From Desemzia incerta (lineage in GTDB: Bacteria; Bacillota; Bacilli; Lactobacillales; Carnobacteriaceae), in NCBI RefSeq assembly GCF_900115825.1, contig NZ_FOXW01000002.1, forward strand, positions 153,795 through 217,794: DNA of 64,000 nt, written 5' to 3'. Of the stretch, positions 37,336 through 45,932 are shown in pieces. Position 1 is the stretch's first letter. Every line of letters starts with the position of its first letter. A program made the translations under genes and the position numbers. A model generated the notes under the pieces. It searched no databases. It had not been told where the DNA came from and saw only the letters and a list, made by a program, of their open reading frames with translations.

Positions 37336-37381
37336 AACAGCAAGAAAGTCCCGGGCACAATACCACAGGACTCTTACTGTT
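37336..37381 (-). terminator. Hairpin between rodZ and pgsA, possible partial terminator
   Basis: On the minus strand AACAGTAAGAGTCC pairs with GGACTTTCTTGCTGTT (two-nt bulge, G-U pair) and is followed by TTTTAAGG. The T run is short, so read-through into pgsA is likely. Confidence 0.5.
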
Positions 37382-37397
37382 GGTTTACTGTTTATCT

Positions 37398-38303
37398 TTA
37401 TTCTTCAGAACTTGTGTCAGATTCTGAAGTTGCTGCTTCAAATTGCAATTCGATCTCTTGACGCACACTTTCAGAAGCTTCTGGTGCATATGGTATTTCA
37501 TTGCCATTTAATTGGATGACGGTGTTCGGTGCACTTCCGATAACCATTTCGACAGAAGAAGTTCCAGTTGGAATTTCAGCTTCCAATGTCTCACCATCAC
37601 TTACCAATCCTTGTTCAAGTGTGGTTCCATCTGCTGCAATACTTACCCATGTGTCTCCACCATCAGCTACTAAAGCTACTGTATTCGTCTCAGCTTGACT
37701 GGAAACTGTATAAACAGATGATGCCCCTGTTGAAGAGACGATCTCAACACTGTCTTCAGCCTCTGATTCTTCTGATTCGCTTTCACTGCTTTCTTCTGAT
37801 GCAGACTCTTCCGATTCCTCAGCCGAACTTTCGTTTTCACTTGAAACGACTGTACTTGAGGAATCTACCGAGATCATATCTTCATCAGCATTATTTCCAG
37901 CAGAATTAGCAACAGCTACATAAATAGCTACCACGATTGCCAAAACCAGTAAAACAATCAAGATTGTTGGTAGATTATCTTGAATTTTTTCAAGAAAAGA
38001 ATTTTGTTTTTTACTGCCTGATCTTGTTTGACTGGAAGATACTTTTTCTACAAACTCTTCATCATGAGTGTGCGGAACAGTATCATCATATTCTTCTAAT
38101 AGTTGATCTCCATTTAATCCTACAGTGTCAGCATATTGTTTGATAAAGGCGCGTGCATAAAATTTACCTGGCATCACATTGTAATTGCCTTCTTCGATAG
38201 CAATGAGATAACGTTTTTGGATCTTAGTGATTTGTTGCAGATCATCCAACGTATACCCTTTAGCCTTGCGCGCTTCTTGTAATTTTTCTCCTACTTCTGC
38301 CAC
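37398..38303 (-). CDS. rodZ: RodZ-type helix-turn-helix membrane protein (YmfM)
   Basis: Cell-shape/division scaffold of the RodZ family. An N-terminal HTH (about 4-70, LQEARKAKGYTLDDLQQITK), a single membrane helix (about 112-134), a Ser/Glu-rich low-complexity stretch (about 143-195) and a C-terminal DUF4115 beta domain (about 205-280). From the GTG at 38303 it has 301 residues; AGGAGAG lies 7 nt upstream, and the upstream in-frame extension is unlikely. Extended -10 TGT-TATACT lies at 38364-38372. It precedes pgsA, as in Bacillus (ymfF-ymfH-ymfI-ymfM-pgsA-cinA). Confidence 0.93.
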   Translation of the reverse strand: MAEVGEKLQEARKAKGYTLDDLQQITKIQKRYLIAIEEGNYNVMPGKFYARAFIKQYADTVGLNGDQLLEEYDDTVPHTHDEEFVEKVSSSQTRSGSKKQNSFLEKIQDNLPTILIVLLVLAIVVAIYVAVANSAGNNADEDMISVDSSSTVVSSENESSAEESEESASEESSESESEESEAEDSVEIVSSTGASSVYTVSSQAETNTVALVADGGDTWVSIAADGTTLEQGLVSDGETLEAEIPTGTSSVEMVIGSAPNTVIQLNGNEIPYAPEASESVRQEIELQFEAATSESDTSSEE

Positions 38304-38363
38304 AGAGTTTCTCTCCTTCCTATTCTGCGAAATTAGTGAGCATACAAATCTCATTCATTTAAG

Positions 38364-38372
38364 AGTATAACA
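38364..38372 (-). promoter_or_regulatory. Extended -10 element upstream of rodZ
   Basis: TGT-TATACT on the minus strand, about 60 nt upstream of the rodZ GTG, in the 150-nt gap after ymfI. A weak -35 only. Confidence 0.45.
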
Positions 38373-38455
38373 TAACGCTATATAGAGAAGCATCTTTTTC
38401 GACGATTTTTTAGAAATTCCTTCCCATTTTGATAAGGCGTTATCTTTAAGATTTG

Positions 38456-39181
38456 CTATTTTAACCAGCCGCCACTTACAGTGATCGTTTGACCGGTTAT
38501 ATACCCACTTCTTTGGTCTAACAATTGCTTCACCCAAAAACTGATGTCTTGAGGTGTACCTAATCGGCCTGCTGGAATCTCTTCCAGCAAGCTTTCTAAT
38601 TCTTCTTGTGAAAAATCTGAAATCATTTTCGTATCCACTGCACCAGGAGCTACTACATTTACTGTGATGCCAAGACTAGCTACTTCTTTACTATAAGCTT
38701 TGACAAAGGCTGATTGTGCGCCTTTAGCAGTACTATAAATGACTTCCATTGGACTACCTGCTTCACCATAGACGGAACCTACGAACACGATTCTCCCTAA
38801 GGCTGATCGGGTTAATTTATCTTGGAGCAATTGAATCAATTGTATTGGCGTTGTAACATGTACAGCAAATAAGTCGTGCATTTCAGTTGCGCTGACTTCA
38901 GTGAGTAAATGATATGTCGTAAATCCGCTGGAAAAAACGACTGCATCTACTTGAAACAAACTTTCTGCTAATTCACTGATGTTTTTTTCTTGCGTCATAT
39001 CCAGTTGCAAGCTGAAGAAATCTTGTTTAGGGTACTGCTGCTGTAGCAAGACCAATTGCTCCTCGACACTTTGTTTTCCTTTATTATAGTGCAAATAAAG
39101 AGACCAGCCATCCTCCGCCAATTCATCGGCAATGGCTTTTCCGATATCTCCACTAGCTCCCATAACTAATGCAAATTTCAC
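38456..39181 (-). CDS. ymfI: Short-chain dehydrogenase/reductase YmfI
   Basis: SDR-family NAD(P)-dependent oxidoreductase. Cofactor motif GASGDIGKA (8-16), catalytic YSTAK (Tyr-x-x-x-Lys, about 149-153) with the preceding Ser in VFVGSVYG, and a C-terminal SGGW typical of FabG-like enzymes. 241 residues. Substrate unknown. Start is GTG after AGGGGAA. It sits between ymfH and rodZ in the conserved order, about 4 nt after ymfH. Confidence 0.92.
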   Translation of the reverse strand: MKFALVMGASGDIGKAIADELAEDGWSLYLHYNKGKQSVEEQLVLLQQQYPKQDFFSLQLDMTQEKNISELAESLFQVDAVVFSSGFTTYHLLTEVSATEMHDLFAVHVTTPIQLIQLLQDKLTRSALGRIVFVGSVYGEAGSPMEVIYSTAKGAQSAFVKAYSKEVASLGITVNVVAPGAVDTKMISDFSQEELESLLEEIPAGRLGTPQDISFWVKQLLDQRSGYITGQTITVSGGWLK

Positions 39182-39185
39182 TGCT

Positions 39186-40478
39186 CTATTCCCCTTTTGG
39201 CCAGATCGTAAAAGTGCTCATATGTTCTTCAACCATGAACTCAGCTGCCAAATCTCTCAATTCTTCCAATTGTATATTCTCAATGATTGGAACCATATCG
39301 AATAAAGCAGCCTCTCCAAATAATTGCTGACTATACTGGTTAGCAATATATTCTAATGAATTCAACGATTGCAAATGTTGTCCGATCATTCTTTTTTTGA
39401 TCAGCAGTAAATGTTCTTCTGTCAACTCTTTGCTGTCTTTAGCTGTCAATAACAACTCTCTTATTTTTCGATCGAATGTTTCAGGATCTTTTGTATCACT
39501 TCCCACCTCTAAGAAATGGAATGAGCGATCTATATTATACTCATAAGAAAAACTGTCATCAATCAACCCATTGTCATACAACTCTAAATAATTTTGAGAA
39601 GTCGATCCGAACAATAATCGCAACAAAACATTCATTTTCGTCTTCAATACTAAACCTTCTCGTCCAAAAGGAACTTCGCTTATCCCTTTTACGCCCAAAA
39701 TACTTTTTGGTCGATTGACAGGCATTGAAATAGAGCTTTCTTTTACAATATCAGCTACTGTTTCTTCTGGAAAATGTCGAGTGATTTTCTCAGGTTTTTC
39801 GAACGTTTTTGCTTCTTGGTTTTCTTTTATGAGCTGCATCATCTCTTCAGGATCTAAATTCCCTACCACAAAAAGATTCATGTTACTTGGGTGATAAAAA
39901 GTGTTGTAGCATTGGTACAAGTATTCAGGCGTAATATCCATGATGCTGTCTACAGTACCAGCAATGTCGATGTGCAACGGGTGCTTAGGATACAAGTTGG
40001 ATAAAATCCCAAAGAACAAACGCCAATCAGGCTCATCTTCATACATTTGAATCTCTTGTGCAATAATGCCTTTTTCTTTATTAACAGTTTCTTCCGTAAA
40101 ATAAGGATCTTGGACAAAATCAATCAGTGTCAACAAGCTTTCTTTCACATTTTCTGTACTAGAAAATAGATAACTGGTTTGAGTAAAACTGGTAAAGGCA
40201 TTTGCAGAAGCGCCTAGTTTGCCAAATTTCTGGAACACGTCGCCATCTTCTTTTTCAAATAGTTTATGTTCTAAGAAATGAGCAATTCCGTCGGGTACCG
40301 TTATCAGATCTTCACCACCCAAAGGAACAAAAGTGTTATCGATCGAACCGTAATCAGTAGTAAATAAAGCGTACGTTTTATAAAAATCATTTTTTGGCAA
40401 TAAGGTCACCGTTAATCCGTTTGCGAGGGTTTCGGTATACACTGTTTCTTGCAATTGATCGTAGTCGATTCGTTTCAT
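39186..40478 (-). CDS. ymfH: M16-family zinc peptidase YmfH (catalytic partner)
   Basis: Inverzincin peptidase with the active-site motif H67-F-L-E-H71, downstream glutamate region expected near 147, and the two-domain M16 fold (430 residues). It likely forms a heterodimer with YmfF and degrades peptides; the substrate is unknown. AGGAGGTG lies 7 nt before the ATG, and the start overlaps the ymfF stop by 4 nt, so the partners are translated together. Confidence 0.93.
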   Translation of the reverse strand: MKRIDYDQLQETVYTETLANGLTVTLLPKNDFYKTYALFTTDYGSIDNTFVPLGGEDLITVPDGIAHFLEHKLFEKEDGDVFQKFGKLGASANAFTSFTQTSYLFSSTENVKESLLTLIDFVQDPYFTEETVNKEKGIIAQEIQMYEDEPDWRLFFGILSNLYPKHPLHIDIAGTVDSIMDITPEYLYQCYNTFYHPSNMNLFVVGNLDPEEMMQLIKENQEAKTFEKPEKITRHFPEETVADIVKESSISMPVNRPKSILGVKGISEVPFGREGLVLKTKMNVLLRLLFGSTSQNYLELYDNGLIDDSFSYEYNIDRSFHFLEVGSDTKDPETFDRKIRELLLTAKDSKELTEEHLLLIKKRMIGQHLQSLNSLEYIANQYSQQLFGEAALFDMVPIIENIQLEELRDLAAEFMVEEHMSTFTIWPKGE

Positions 40479-41740
40479 TCCGTTGCACCTCCTGTCAAAA
40501 AGAATGTTGCTTTCAACTGCACTTGTTCAGCAACGGCTATGACCTCTTCTTTGGTTACTCGATCAATATTTGATATCCAGTCTTGGATATCGATCACTTC
40601 ACCTAAAGCTAAGTGATTTGCATACACTCGCTCAATAATAGAGCCGGGATTGTCTTCAGATTGAATAACATTATTTTTCAACATACTTTTTGTTTGTTCA
40701 AAATCTTCTTGAGAAAAGTTACCCTTTTGCAGATCTTTTAGCTGTTGAGCTACAATGGTTTTTACTTTCTCTACTTCTTTACTGTCTATACCCGTTTGGA
40801 CGATCATTGTGCCATCAAATGTATTTAAAGAACTTGATGCGTAATAAGCCAAACTTTCTTTTTCACGGACATTCATAAATAATTTAGAGTGTGGATAGCC
40901 TCCAAATAAACCGTTGAACACTTGACCAGCATAATATTGTTTTCCATGGTAAAAAATCGGCGTCGTATAACCGAGATTGTATTTAGCTTGGGTGATTTCT
41001 TGACGCTCAGCCTTTTCAGTGGCTGGGGAAACAGCAGCCTCATGGTAAAACACTGGGACCTTTCCCACGTCCCGATCTGTAAAGTTTAACGTTTTAAACA
41101 CTTCCACTACTTTTTCTTTTGCCACATCTCCTAATACGTAGATGTCTATTTCATCGTTTTTTATCATCTCTTGATAATCGTTTAGAAGTGTTTCATTGGT
41201 GATAGACATCAATTCTTCTTTTGTACCAATGCTAGGAAGCTGCTGATTTTTATCTTCGAACATTAAGCGTTGCAAAGCTAATTTTGCATAAGTTTGTTTG
41301 TCATCAAATAAACTGTCGTAATCATCAGCAAGCTTATCCTTTTCTCGGTCAAAAGTTGCTTTGTCAAATCCTATATCATTTGCATGAGGATGAAATAGAA
41401 TATCGTTTAGAAAATCAACCGCTTCTTTCAGCAAATTGGATTCCATGTTGACGAACTTATCGTTCACTATCGTCATGCCTACAGATAAAATATGGTAGTT
41501 CCCCTTTTTGGAAACATTCGTACCAAATCCAGCGCCATATAATTCTGACAATTTGGTTCTGAATGCTGTTTGAGTAGGATAATGTTTACTGTTGATTTCT
41601 AATAAATTAGCTGCCATCGTTCTTTTGGTAGCTGTTCCATCTTTTAAAGGTGTTTTGAATTTTATACTTAATTGAATCGTTTTATATTTCTTGGTTGGTA
41701 ATACATGTAAATGCACACCTTTGGCTAGATTGATCGCCAT
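40475..41740 (-). CDS. ymfF: M16-family peptidase-like protein YmfF (non-catalytic partner)
   Basis: M16-fold protein of 421 residues without an HxxEH motif: the aligned position reads LLEINSK, so it should be the inactive subunit that completes the peptide chamber with YmfH. I chose the ATG at 41740 (MAINLAKGV) because GGAGG is 6-8 nt upstream; the frame extends 18 codons further. First gene of the ymfF-ymfH-ymfI run. Confidence 0.92.
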   Translation of the reverse strand: MAINLAKGVHLHVLPTKKYKTIQLSIKFKTPLKDGTATKRTMAANLLEINSKHYPTQTAFRTKLSELYGAGFGTNVSKKGNYHILSVGMTIVNDKFVNMESNLLKEAVDFLNDILFHPHANDIGFDKATFDREKDKLADDYDSLFDDKQTYAKLALQRLMFEDKNQQLPSIGTKEELMSITNETLLNDYQEMIKNDEIDIYVLGDVAKEKVVEVFKTLNFTDRDVGKVPVFYHEAAVSPATEKAERQEITQAKYNLGYTTPIFYHGKQYYAGQVFNGLFGGYPHSKLFMNVREKESLAYYASSSLNTFDGTMIVQTGIDSKEVEKVKTIVAQQLKDLQKGNFSQEDFEQTKSMLKNNVIQSEDNPGSIIERVYANHLALGEVIDIQDWISNIDRVTKEEVIAVAEQVQLKATFFLTGGATE

Positions 41741-41897
41741 GTGTTGTCCTCCTCTACCAAATAAACTGCACCTCTTCATCTTAGTAGAAAACACCTTAAA
41801 AATAAAGGGAAAGTTCCTTTATTGTTTTTTTCTTTCCTGCTCGAGTTAGCTGCTTGTTCTTTGAGCAATTCTACTAACTATTTTTTTGAACCACATC

Positions 41898-41934
41898 AAA
41901 AAAGTCCTGCCGATTTTAACAAATGGCAGGACTT
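41898..41934 (-). terminator. Terminator after nupQ
   Basis: AAGTCCTGCC / GGCAGGACTT perfect ten-pair stem, loop of 13 nt, then T-rich tail on the minus strand, 41 nt past the nupQ stop. Confidence 0.88.
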
Positions 41935-41974
41935 AGTGATAAGATTTATTCGTTTAATAGCTATAACCGCACGC

Positions 41975-42943
41975 TTATTTCGACTTGATGTATGTGACAC
42001 CATTTGCAGCAGGGCCTTCAGATTTACCGATGACTCCTACTAACACTACAATTGTGATCACATAAGGGGCAATGTCTAAGAATACGCTAGGCACTGTATT
42101 GATAACAGGAATGTATGCGCCTGTAACAGCTAAACTTTGAGCCAGACCAAAGAATATTGCCGCACCCATAGCTCCTAGTGGATTCCATTTACCGAAGATC
42201 ATTGCTGCCATAGCCATGAATCCTTGTCCAGCAATTGTCGTAGCAGCGAATTGAGAAGAAATCAATTGAGCTTGGATAGCTCCACCCATTCCACCTAATA
42301 AACCAGACATCAATACACCTGCATATTTGATACCATAAACACTGATACCTAAAGTGTCTGCTGCTTGTGGATGCTCTCCTACAGCACGCAATCTCAACCC
42401 AAAACGAGTCTTGAACAAAATAAACCAGCTAAGAACGGCTACGAAGATTCCAAAAAATGCAGGTAAATAAGTATTGTCGAAGAATATATCTCCAATAACA
42501 GGAATATCTACTAGTAATGGAACATCAGCGATACCAAAGTTTTCAGCGATAAAGTCTGTTTGTCCTCTTCCTTCATACATAACACGAGTTAAAAAGATGG
42601 CCAAAGCTGGAGCCAACAAGTTGATTACTGTACCTGAGATGATATGGTCAGCTCTTAAGTTAACAGTAGCTACAGCATGAATGATTGAAAAGATTAATCC
42701 AAACAGTCCACCAACAACCATACCGATCCAAGGCGTCCAGTCACCAAATTGTCCAGCAAAAGAAAGGTTGAAAACGACAGAAGAAAAAGCACCGATAACC
42801 ATGATACCTTCCAACCCAACGTTTACGATCCCACTTCTTTCAGAGAAAGTTCCGCCTAATGCTGTTAAAATTAGAGGAGCAGAATACATTAAAGCTGAGG
42901 AAACTACTAATTGTAATAATGAGATAATATCCATTTTACTCAA
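41975..42943 (-). CDS. nupQ: Nucleoside ABC transporter permease NupQ
   Basis: Membrane subunit of the BmpA-type nucleoside importer (322 residues, eight or more hydrophobic segments, family signature NVGLEGIMVIGAF and LRAVGEHPQAADTLGIS). It would form the channel with NupP in the cytoplasmic membrane. It overlaps nupP by 8 nt and is last in bmpA-nupO-nupP-nupQ, followed by a strong terminator. Confidence 0.93.
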   Translation of the reverse strand: MSKMDIISLLQLVVSSALMYSAPLILTALGGTFSERSGIVNVGLEGIMVIGAFSSVVFNLSFAGQFGDWTPWIGMVVGGLFGLIFSIIHAVATVNLRADHIISGTVINLLAPALAIFLTRVMYEGRGQTDFIAENFGIADVPLLVDIPVIGDIFFDNTYLPAFFGIFVAVLSWFILFKTRFGLRLRAVGEHPQAADTLGISVYGIKYAGVLMSGLLGGMGGAIQAQLISSQFAATTIAGQGFMAMAAMIFGKWNPLGAMGAAIFFGLAQSLAVTGAYIPVINTVPSVFLDIAPYVITIVVLVGVIGKSEGPAANGVTYIKSK

Positions 42944-44012
42944 CTCCTCCTTTTACATCTTTTCCACGCGAGAATTTTTTCATAAAGAAACGAATCAAGT
43001 AGTTTGCTCCAACAAAGAAGATGATAGATGCAATAACGATATCTACTACTTCAGTCGGTACACCAGATCCAAGAGGCATACTTGCTCCACCTATTTTCAA
43101 CATAGCAAACAATAGTCCGGAAAACACGATTCCGATAGGGTGGCTTAATCCTAGTAAGGCAACAGCTAAACCATCAAAACCGATATTCGGGATTCCAGCT
43201 TGTACAAAGATGTTGCTAAACGTTCCTAGTCCTTCTAAAACTCCACCTAGACCAGCTAAACCTCCACTGATAAGCATAGATAGAATGATATTTCTTTTAG
43301 CGTTCATACCTGCATATTGAGCAGCAAAAGAGTTTAGCCCAACCGCTCTGATTTCATATCCCATTGTTGTTTTAGTCATAAATACCCAAACTAAAATCGT
43401 AACTGCGATAGCGATAAATACTCCAGCATTAATTCGTGATCCTCCAGCCAATTGAGAAAGCCAGTCCATTCGTAGACTTGCTTGTTCTGGAATACGAGAA
43501 GTTGCATCTGAAGAATCTGTCAATACGTTACGAATCAAATAGTTTGTTAAATGTAAAGCCGTGTAGTTCAACATGATTGTGATGATTACTTCACTTGTTC
43601 CAAAGTAAGCTCTTAGAACACCGGCAATACCAGCCCATACTGCTCCAGCTAGAATACCAGCCAAAACACTTAGAGGAAGCACTACGAAAGCAGACGCATC
43701 AGGTAGACTGATAGCTACCCATACAGATATCAGCCAACCCATCAAAGCTTGTCCAGAAAGCCCGATATTAAAGAATCCGGCTGAATTGGCCACTGAGAAG
43801 CCTAAACCGATAATAATCAAAGGACTAGCATAGCGTAACGTTTCTCCAATATAAAACGGACTGCCTAACGCACCTTTTAACATAGATTGGTATCCTGCGA
43901 TAGGATCATAACCAAATCCCAACATAATAACAGCACCTAAAATCAATCCTAATACAACCGATAATAAAGGGACCATTAAATTCGTTAATGTTTTTTTATT
44001 CTCACTTAACAT
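42936..44012 (-). CDS. nupP: Nucleoside ABC transporter permease NupP
   Basis: Second channel subunit (358 residues, about ten hydrophobic segments, NIGLSGQALMG and EIRAVGLNSFAAQYAGM). I chose the ATG at 44012 because AGGAG is 7 nt upstream; the in-frame ATG at 44030 would contain that ribosome site. It overlaps nupO by 11 nt, showing tight coupling. Confidence 0.93.
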   Translation of the reverse strand: MLSENKKTLTNLMVPLLSVVLGLILGAVIMLGFGYDPIAGYQSMLKGALGSPFYIGETLRYASPLIIIGLGFSVANSAGFFNIGLSGQALMGWLISVWVAISLPDASAFVVLPLSVLAGILAGAVWAGIAGVLRAYFGTSEVIITIMLNYTALHLTNYLIRNVLTDSSDATSRIPEQASLRMDWLSQLAGGSRINAGVFIAIAVTILVWVFMTKTTMGYEIRAVGLNSFAAQYAGMNAKRNIILSMLISGGLAGLGGVLEGLGTFSNIFVQAGIPNIGFDGLAVALLGLSHPIGIVFSGLLFAMLKIGGASMPLGSGVPTEVVDIVIASIIFFVGANYLIRFFMKKFSRGKDVKGGVE

Positions 44013-45567
44013 GCGCTGACTCCTTTCCATCTTGACTTCCCAAAGCTTTTTCCAAGGAAGAACCAGCCATTAAAAGTCCTAATTCTTGTTCAGTAACTTT
44101 AGCAGGATCAACGATTCCTACGACTTTACCTTCATACATAACTGCGATACGATCAGAAACATTCATGACTTCATCCAATTCAAAACTCATTAACAGTACA
44201 GCTTTTCCATTATCTCTCTGTTCTACTAAACGTTTATGGATGTACTCGATTGCTCCAACGTCTAACCCGCGGGTAGGCTGAGCTGCAATCAAGAATTTTG
44301 GTCCTCGAGAGATTTCACGAGCAATGATAGCCTTTTGCTGATTTCCACCAGATAAAGATTCTGCTGTGTTGTTTTCATCTTGAGTTCTTACATCATATTC
44401 TTCAATTAAATGACGAGCACTTTCTTTCATAGCCTCTTTGTTCAGGAAACCATTTTTACTGAAAGGTTGTTTATAATAAGTTTGTAACGCCATATTTTCA
44501 TAAAGAGTCATCGGCAAAATAAGTCCGTGTTTATGTCTATCTTCAGGTATATGTCCTAAACCAGTTTCAGTGATATCTCTTGGAGGCAGATTTTGAATTT
44601 CTTTTCCTTCCAATGTGATCGTTCCAGATTCTACTTTGGTCAAGCCAGTAATCGCATGGATCAATTCGCTTTGTCCATTTCCATCGATTCCTGCAATCCC
44701 TAAAATTTCGCCTGCTCGAATCTCTAAACTTAAATCTTTTACAGCTTCAAGACCGCGGTGTTCTTTAACAACAAGATTTTTGATCGTTAAAACCGGTTCT
44801 TTTGGTTGAGCTGGTTTTTTGTCTACTTTAAAAGATACTGAACGTCCGACCATCAAGTCAGCTAATTCTTGCTGTGATGTCTGTTTCACGTCTACTGTAT
44901 CAATACTTTTCCCACGACGAATAACAGTACAACGGTCTGCTACTTGTTTGATTTCTTCAATTTTGTGAGTAATGATAATAATCGATTTACCTTCATCTGT
45001 TAATGATTTCAAAATATTCATTAGTTCAGTGATTTCTTGAGGAGTTAACACAGCAGTCGGTTCATCCAAGATCAAAATATCATTTCCACGGTACAAAGTT
45101 TTTAAGATTTCTGCACGTTGCTGCATACCTACTGAAACAGAGCCTACCCTAGCTGAAGGATCTACAAATAGTCCATAACGCTCAGAAAGTTCTTTGATTT
45201 CTTTTTGCGCAGCTCTTCTTTCTAAAAAGCCTAATTTAGTCTTTTCAGTTCCTAATATGATGTTTTCAGTAATTGTAAATTTATCGACCAACATGAAATG
45301 CTGATGAACCATTCCAATCCCTAATCTAGAAGCTGCACTTGGAGAAGTGATGTTTACTTTCTTTCCATTAACGATGATTTCACCTGAAGTCGGCTCTAAT
45401 AAACCAGACAAGATGTTCATCAAAGTAGATTTCCCTGCCCCATTTTCTCCTAATAAGGCATGAACTTCTCCTTTTCTGATCGTTAAATTGATATTATCAT
45501 TCGCTTTAAAACTGCCGAACTGTTTTGTAATGCCATGCATCTCAATAACATTTGCTGTGTCGGGCAT
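44002..45567 (-). CDS. nupO: Nucleoside ABC transporter ATP-binding protein NupO
   Basis: Tandem ATPase of 521 residues that powers the importer. First domain: Walker A GENGAGKST (39-47), signature SVSVGMQQR, Walker B ILILDEPT. Second domain: degenerate Walker A GIDGNGQSE (lysine lost), signature LSGGNQQK and AAQPTRGLD, the usual asymmetric arrangement of sugar/nucleoside importers. AGGAG is about 9 nt before the ATG. A 365-nt gap with a large hairpin separates it from bmpA. Confidence 0.95.
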   Translation of the reverse strand: MPDTANVIEMHGITKQFGSFKANDNINLTIRKGEVHALLGENGAGKSTLMNILSGLLEPTSGEIIVNGKKVNITSPSAASRLGIGMVHQHFMLVDKFTITENIILGTEKTKLGFLERRAAQKEIKELSERYGLFVDPSARVGSVSVGMQQRAEILKTLYRGNDILILDEPTAVLTPQEITELMNILKSLTDEGKSIIIITHKIEEIKQVADRCTVIRRGKSIDTVDVKQTSQQELADLMVGRSVSFKVDKKPAQPKEPVLTIKNLVVKEHRGLEAVKDLSLEIRAGEILGIAGIDGNGQSELIHAITGLTKVESGTITLEGKEIQNLPPRDITETGLGHIPEDRHKHGLILPMTLYENMALQTYYKQPFSKNGFLNKEAMKESARHLIEEYDVRTQDENNTAESLSGGNQQKAIIAREISRGPKFLIAAQPTRGLDVGAIEYIHKRLVEQRDNGKAVLLMSFELDEVMNVSDRIAVMYEGKVVGIVDPAKVTEQELGLLMAGSSLEKALGSQDGKESAHVK

Positions 45568-45932
45568 GTTGATTGCACTCCTTTATTATTTATGTACTGA
45601 TTAAGCTAGCGAACAGAAAATTGCTGCTGAGCACTTTATCATCAAAATGCTGAACTTAATACTCGCACTGTTTCGACTTAGTGACTAATGTCTTGTTCTT
45701 TGCATTATTAAAGGGGGTATCCTCTGTTTCTCTCGGGCCCCCCATAAAGTTTGTTTATTTATATTTTTTACGGGTATAAAAGTAAAAACAAAGCTCTTTT
45801 AAAATAAGTGAAAACCCGAACCTTCTTCTAGCTGCACTGAATATTGTAACGAGAATACTCATATACAATATGGCAGCTATAGAGTTTACGGGTTTTACAC
45901 TTGTTTAATGCAAGATATTTTTAGGAAAGAAG
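45568..45932. other. Long spacer between bmpA and nupO with large hairpin
   Basis: 365 nt. The half nearest bmpA holds a three-tier hairpin (45811-45896). The other half holds a strikingly GC-rich patch (about 45712-45745, with runs of five G and six C) in otherwise AT-rich DNA, where GGGGGG and CCCCC on the minus strand can pair. No open frame. Likely role: partial termination or mRNA stabilisation, so that BmpA outnumbers the transporter subunits. Confidence 0.55.
45811..45896 (-). terminator. Three-tier hairpin after bmpA (partial terminator or processing element)
   Basis: AAAACCCG pairs with CGGGTTTT (45811-45818 with 45889-45896), TAGCTGC with GCAGCTA (45829-45835 with 45873-45879), and ATATTGTA with TACAATAT (45841-45848 with 45864-45871). 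On the minus strand it ends in CGGGTTTTCACTTATTTT. It begins 37 nt after the bmpA stop. Confidence 0.65.

Noticed and set aside
45850-45896. Plus-strand string CTCATATACAATATGGC...GTTTACGGG looks like part of a purine riboswitch
   Set aside because: The P2 and P3 arms and conserved core are missing, no plus-strand gene follows, and the bases are explained by the three-tier hairpin.
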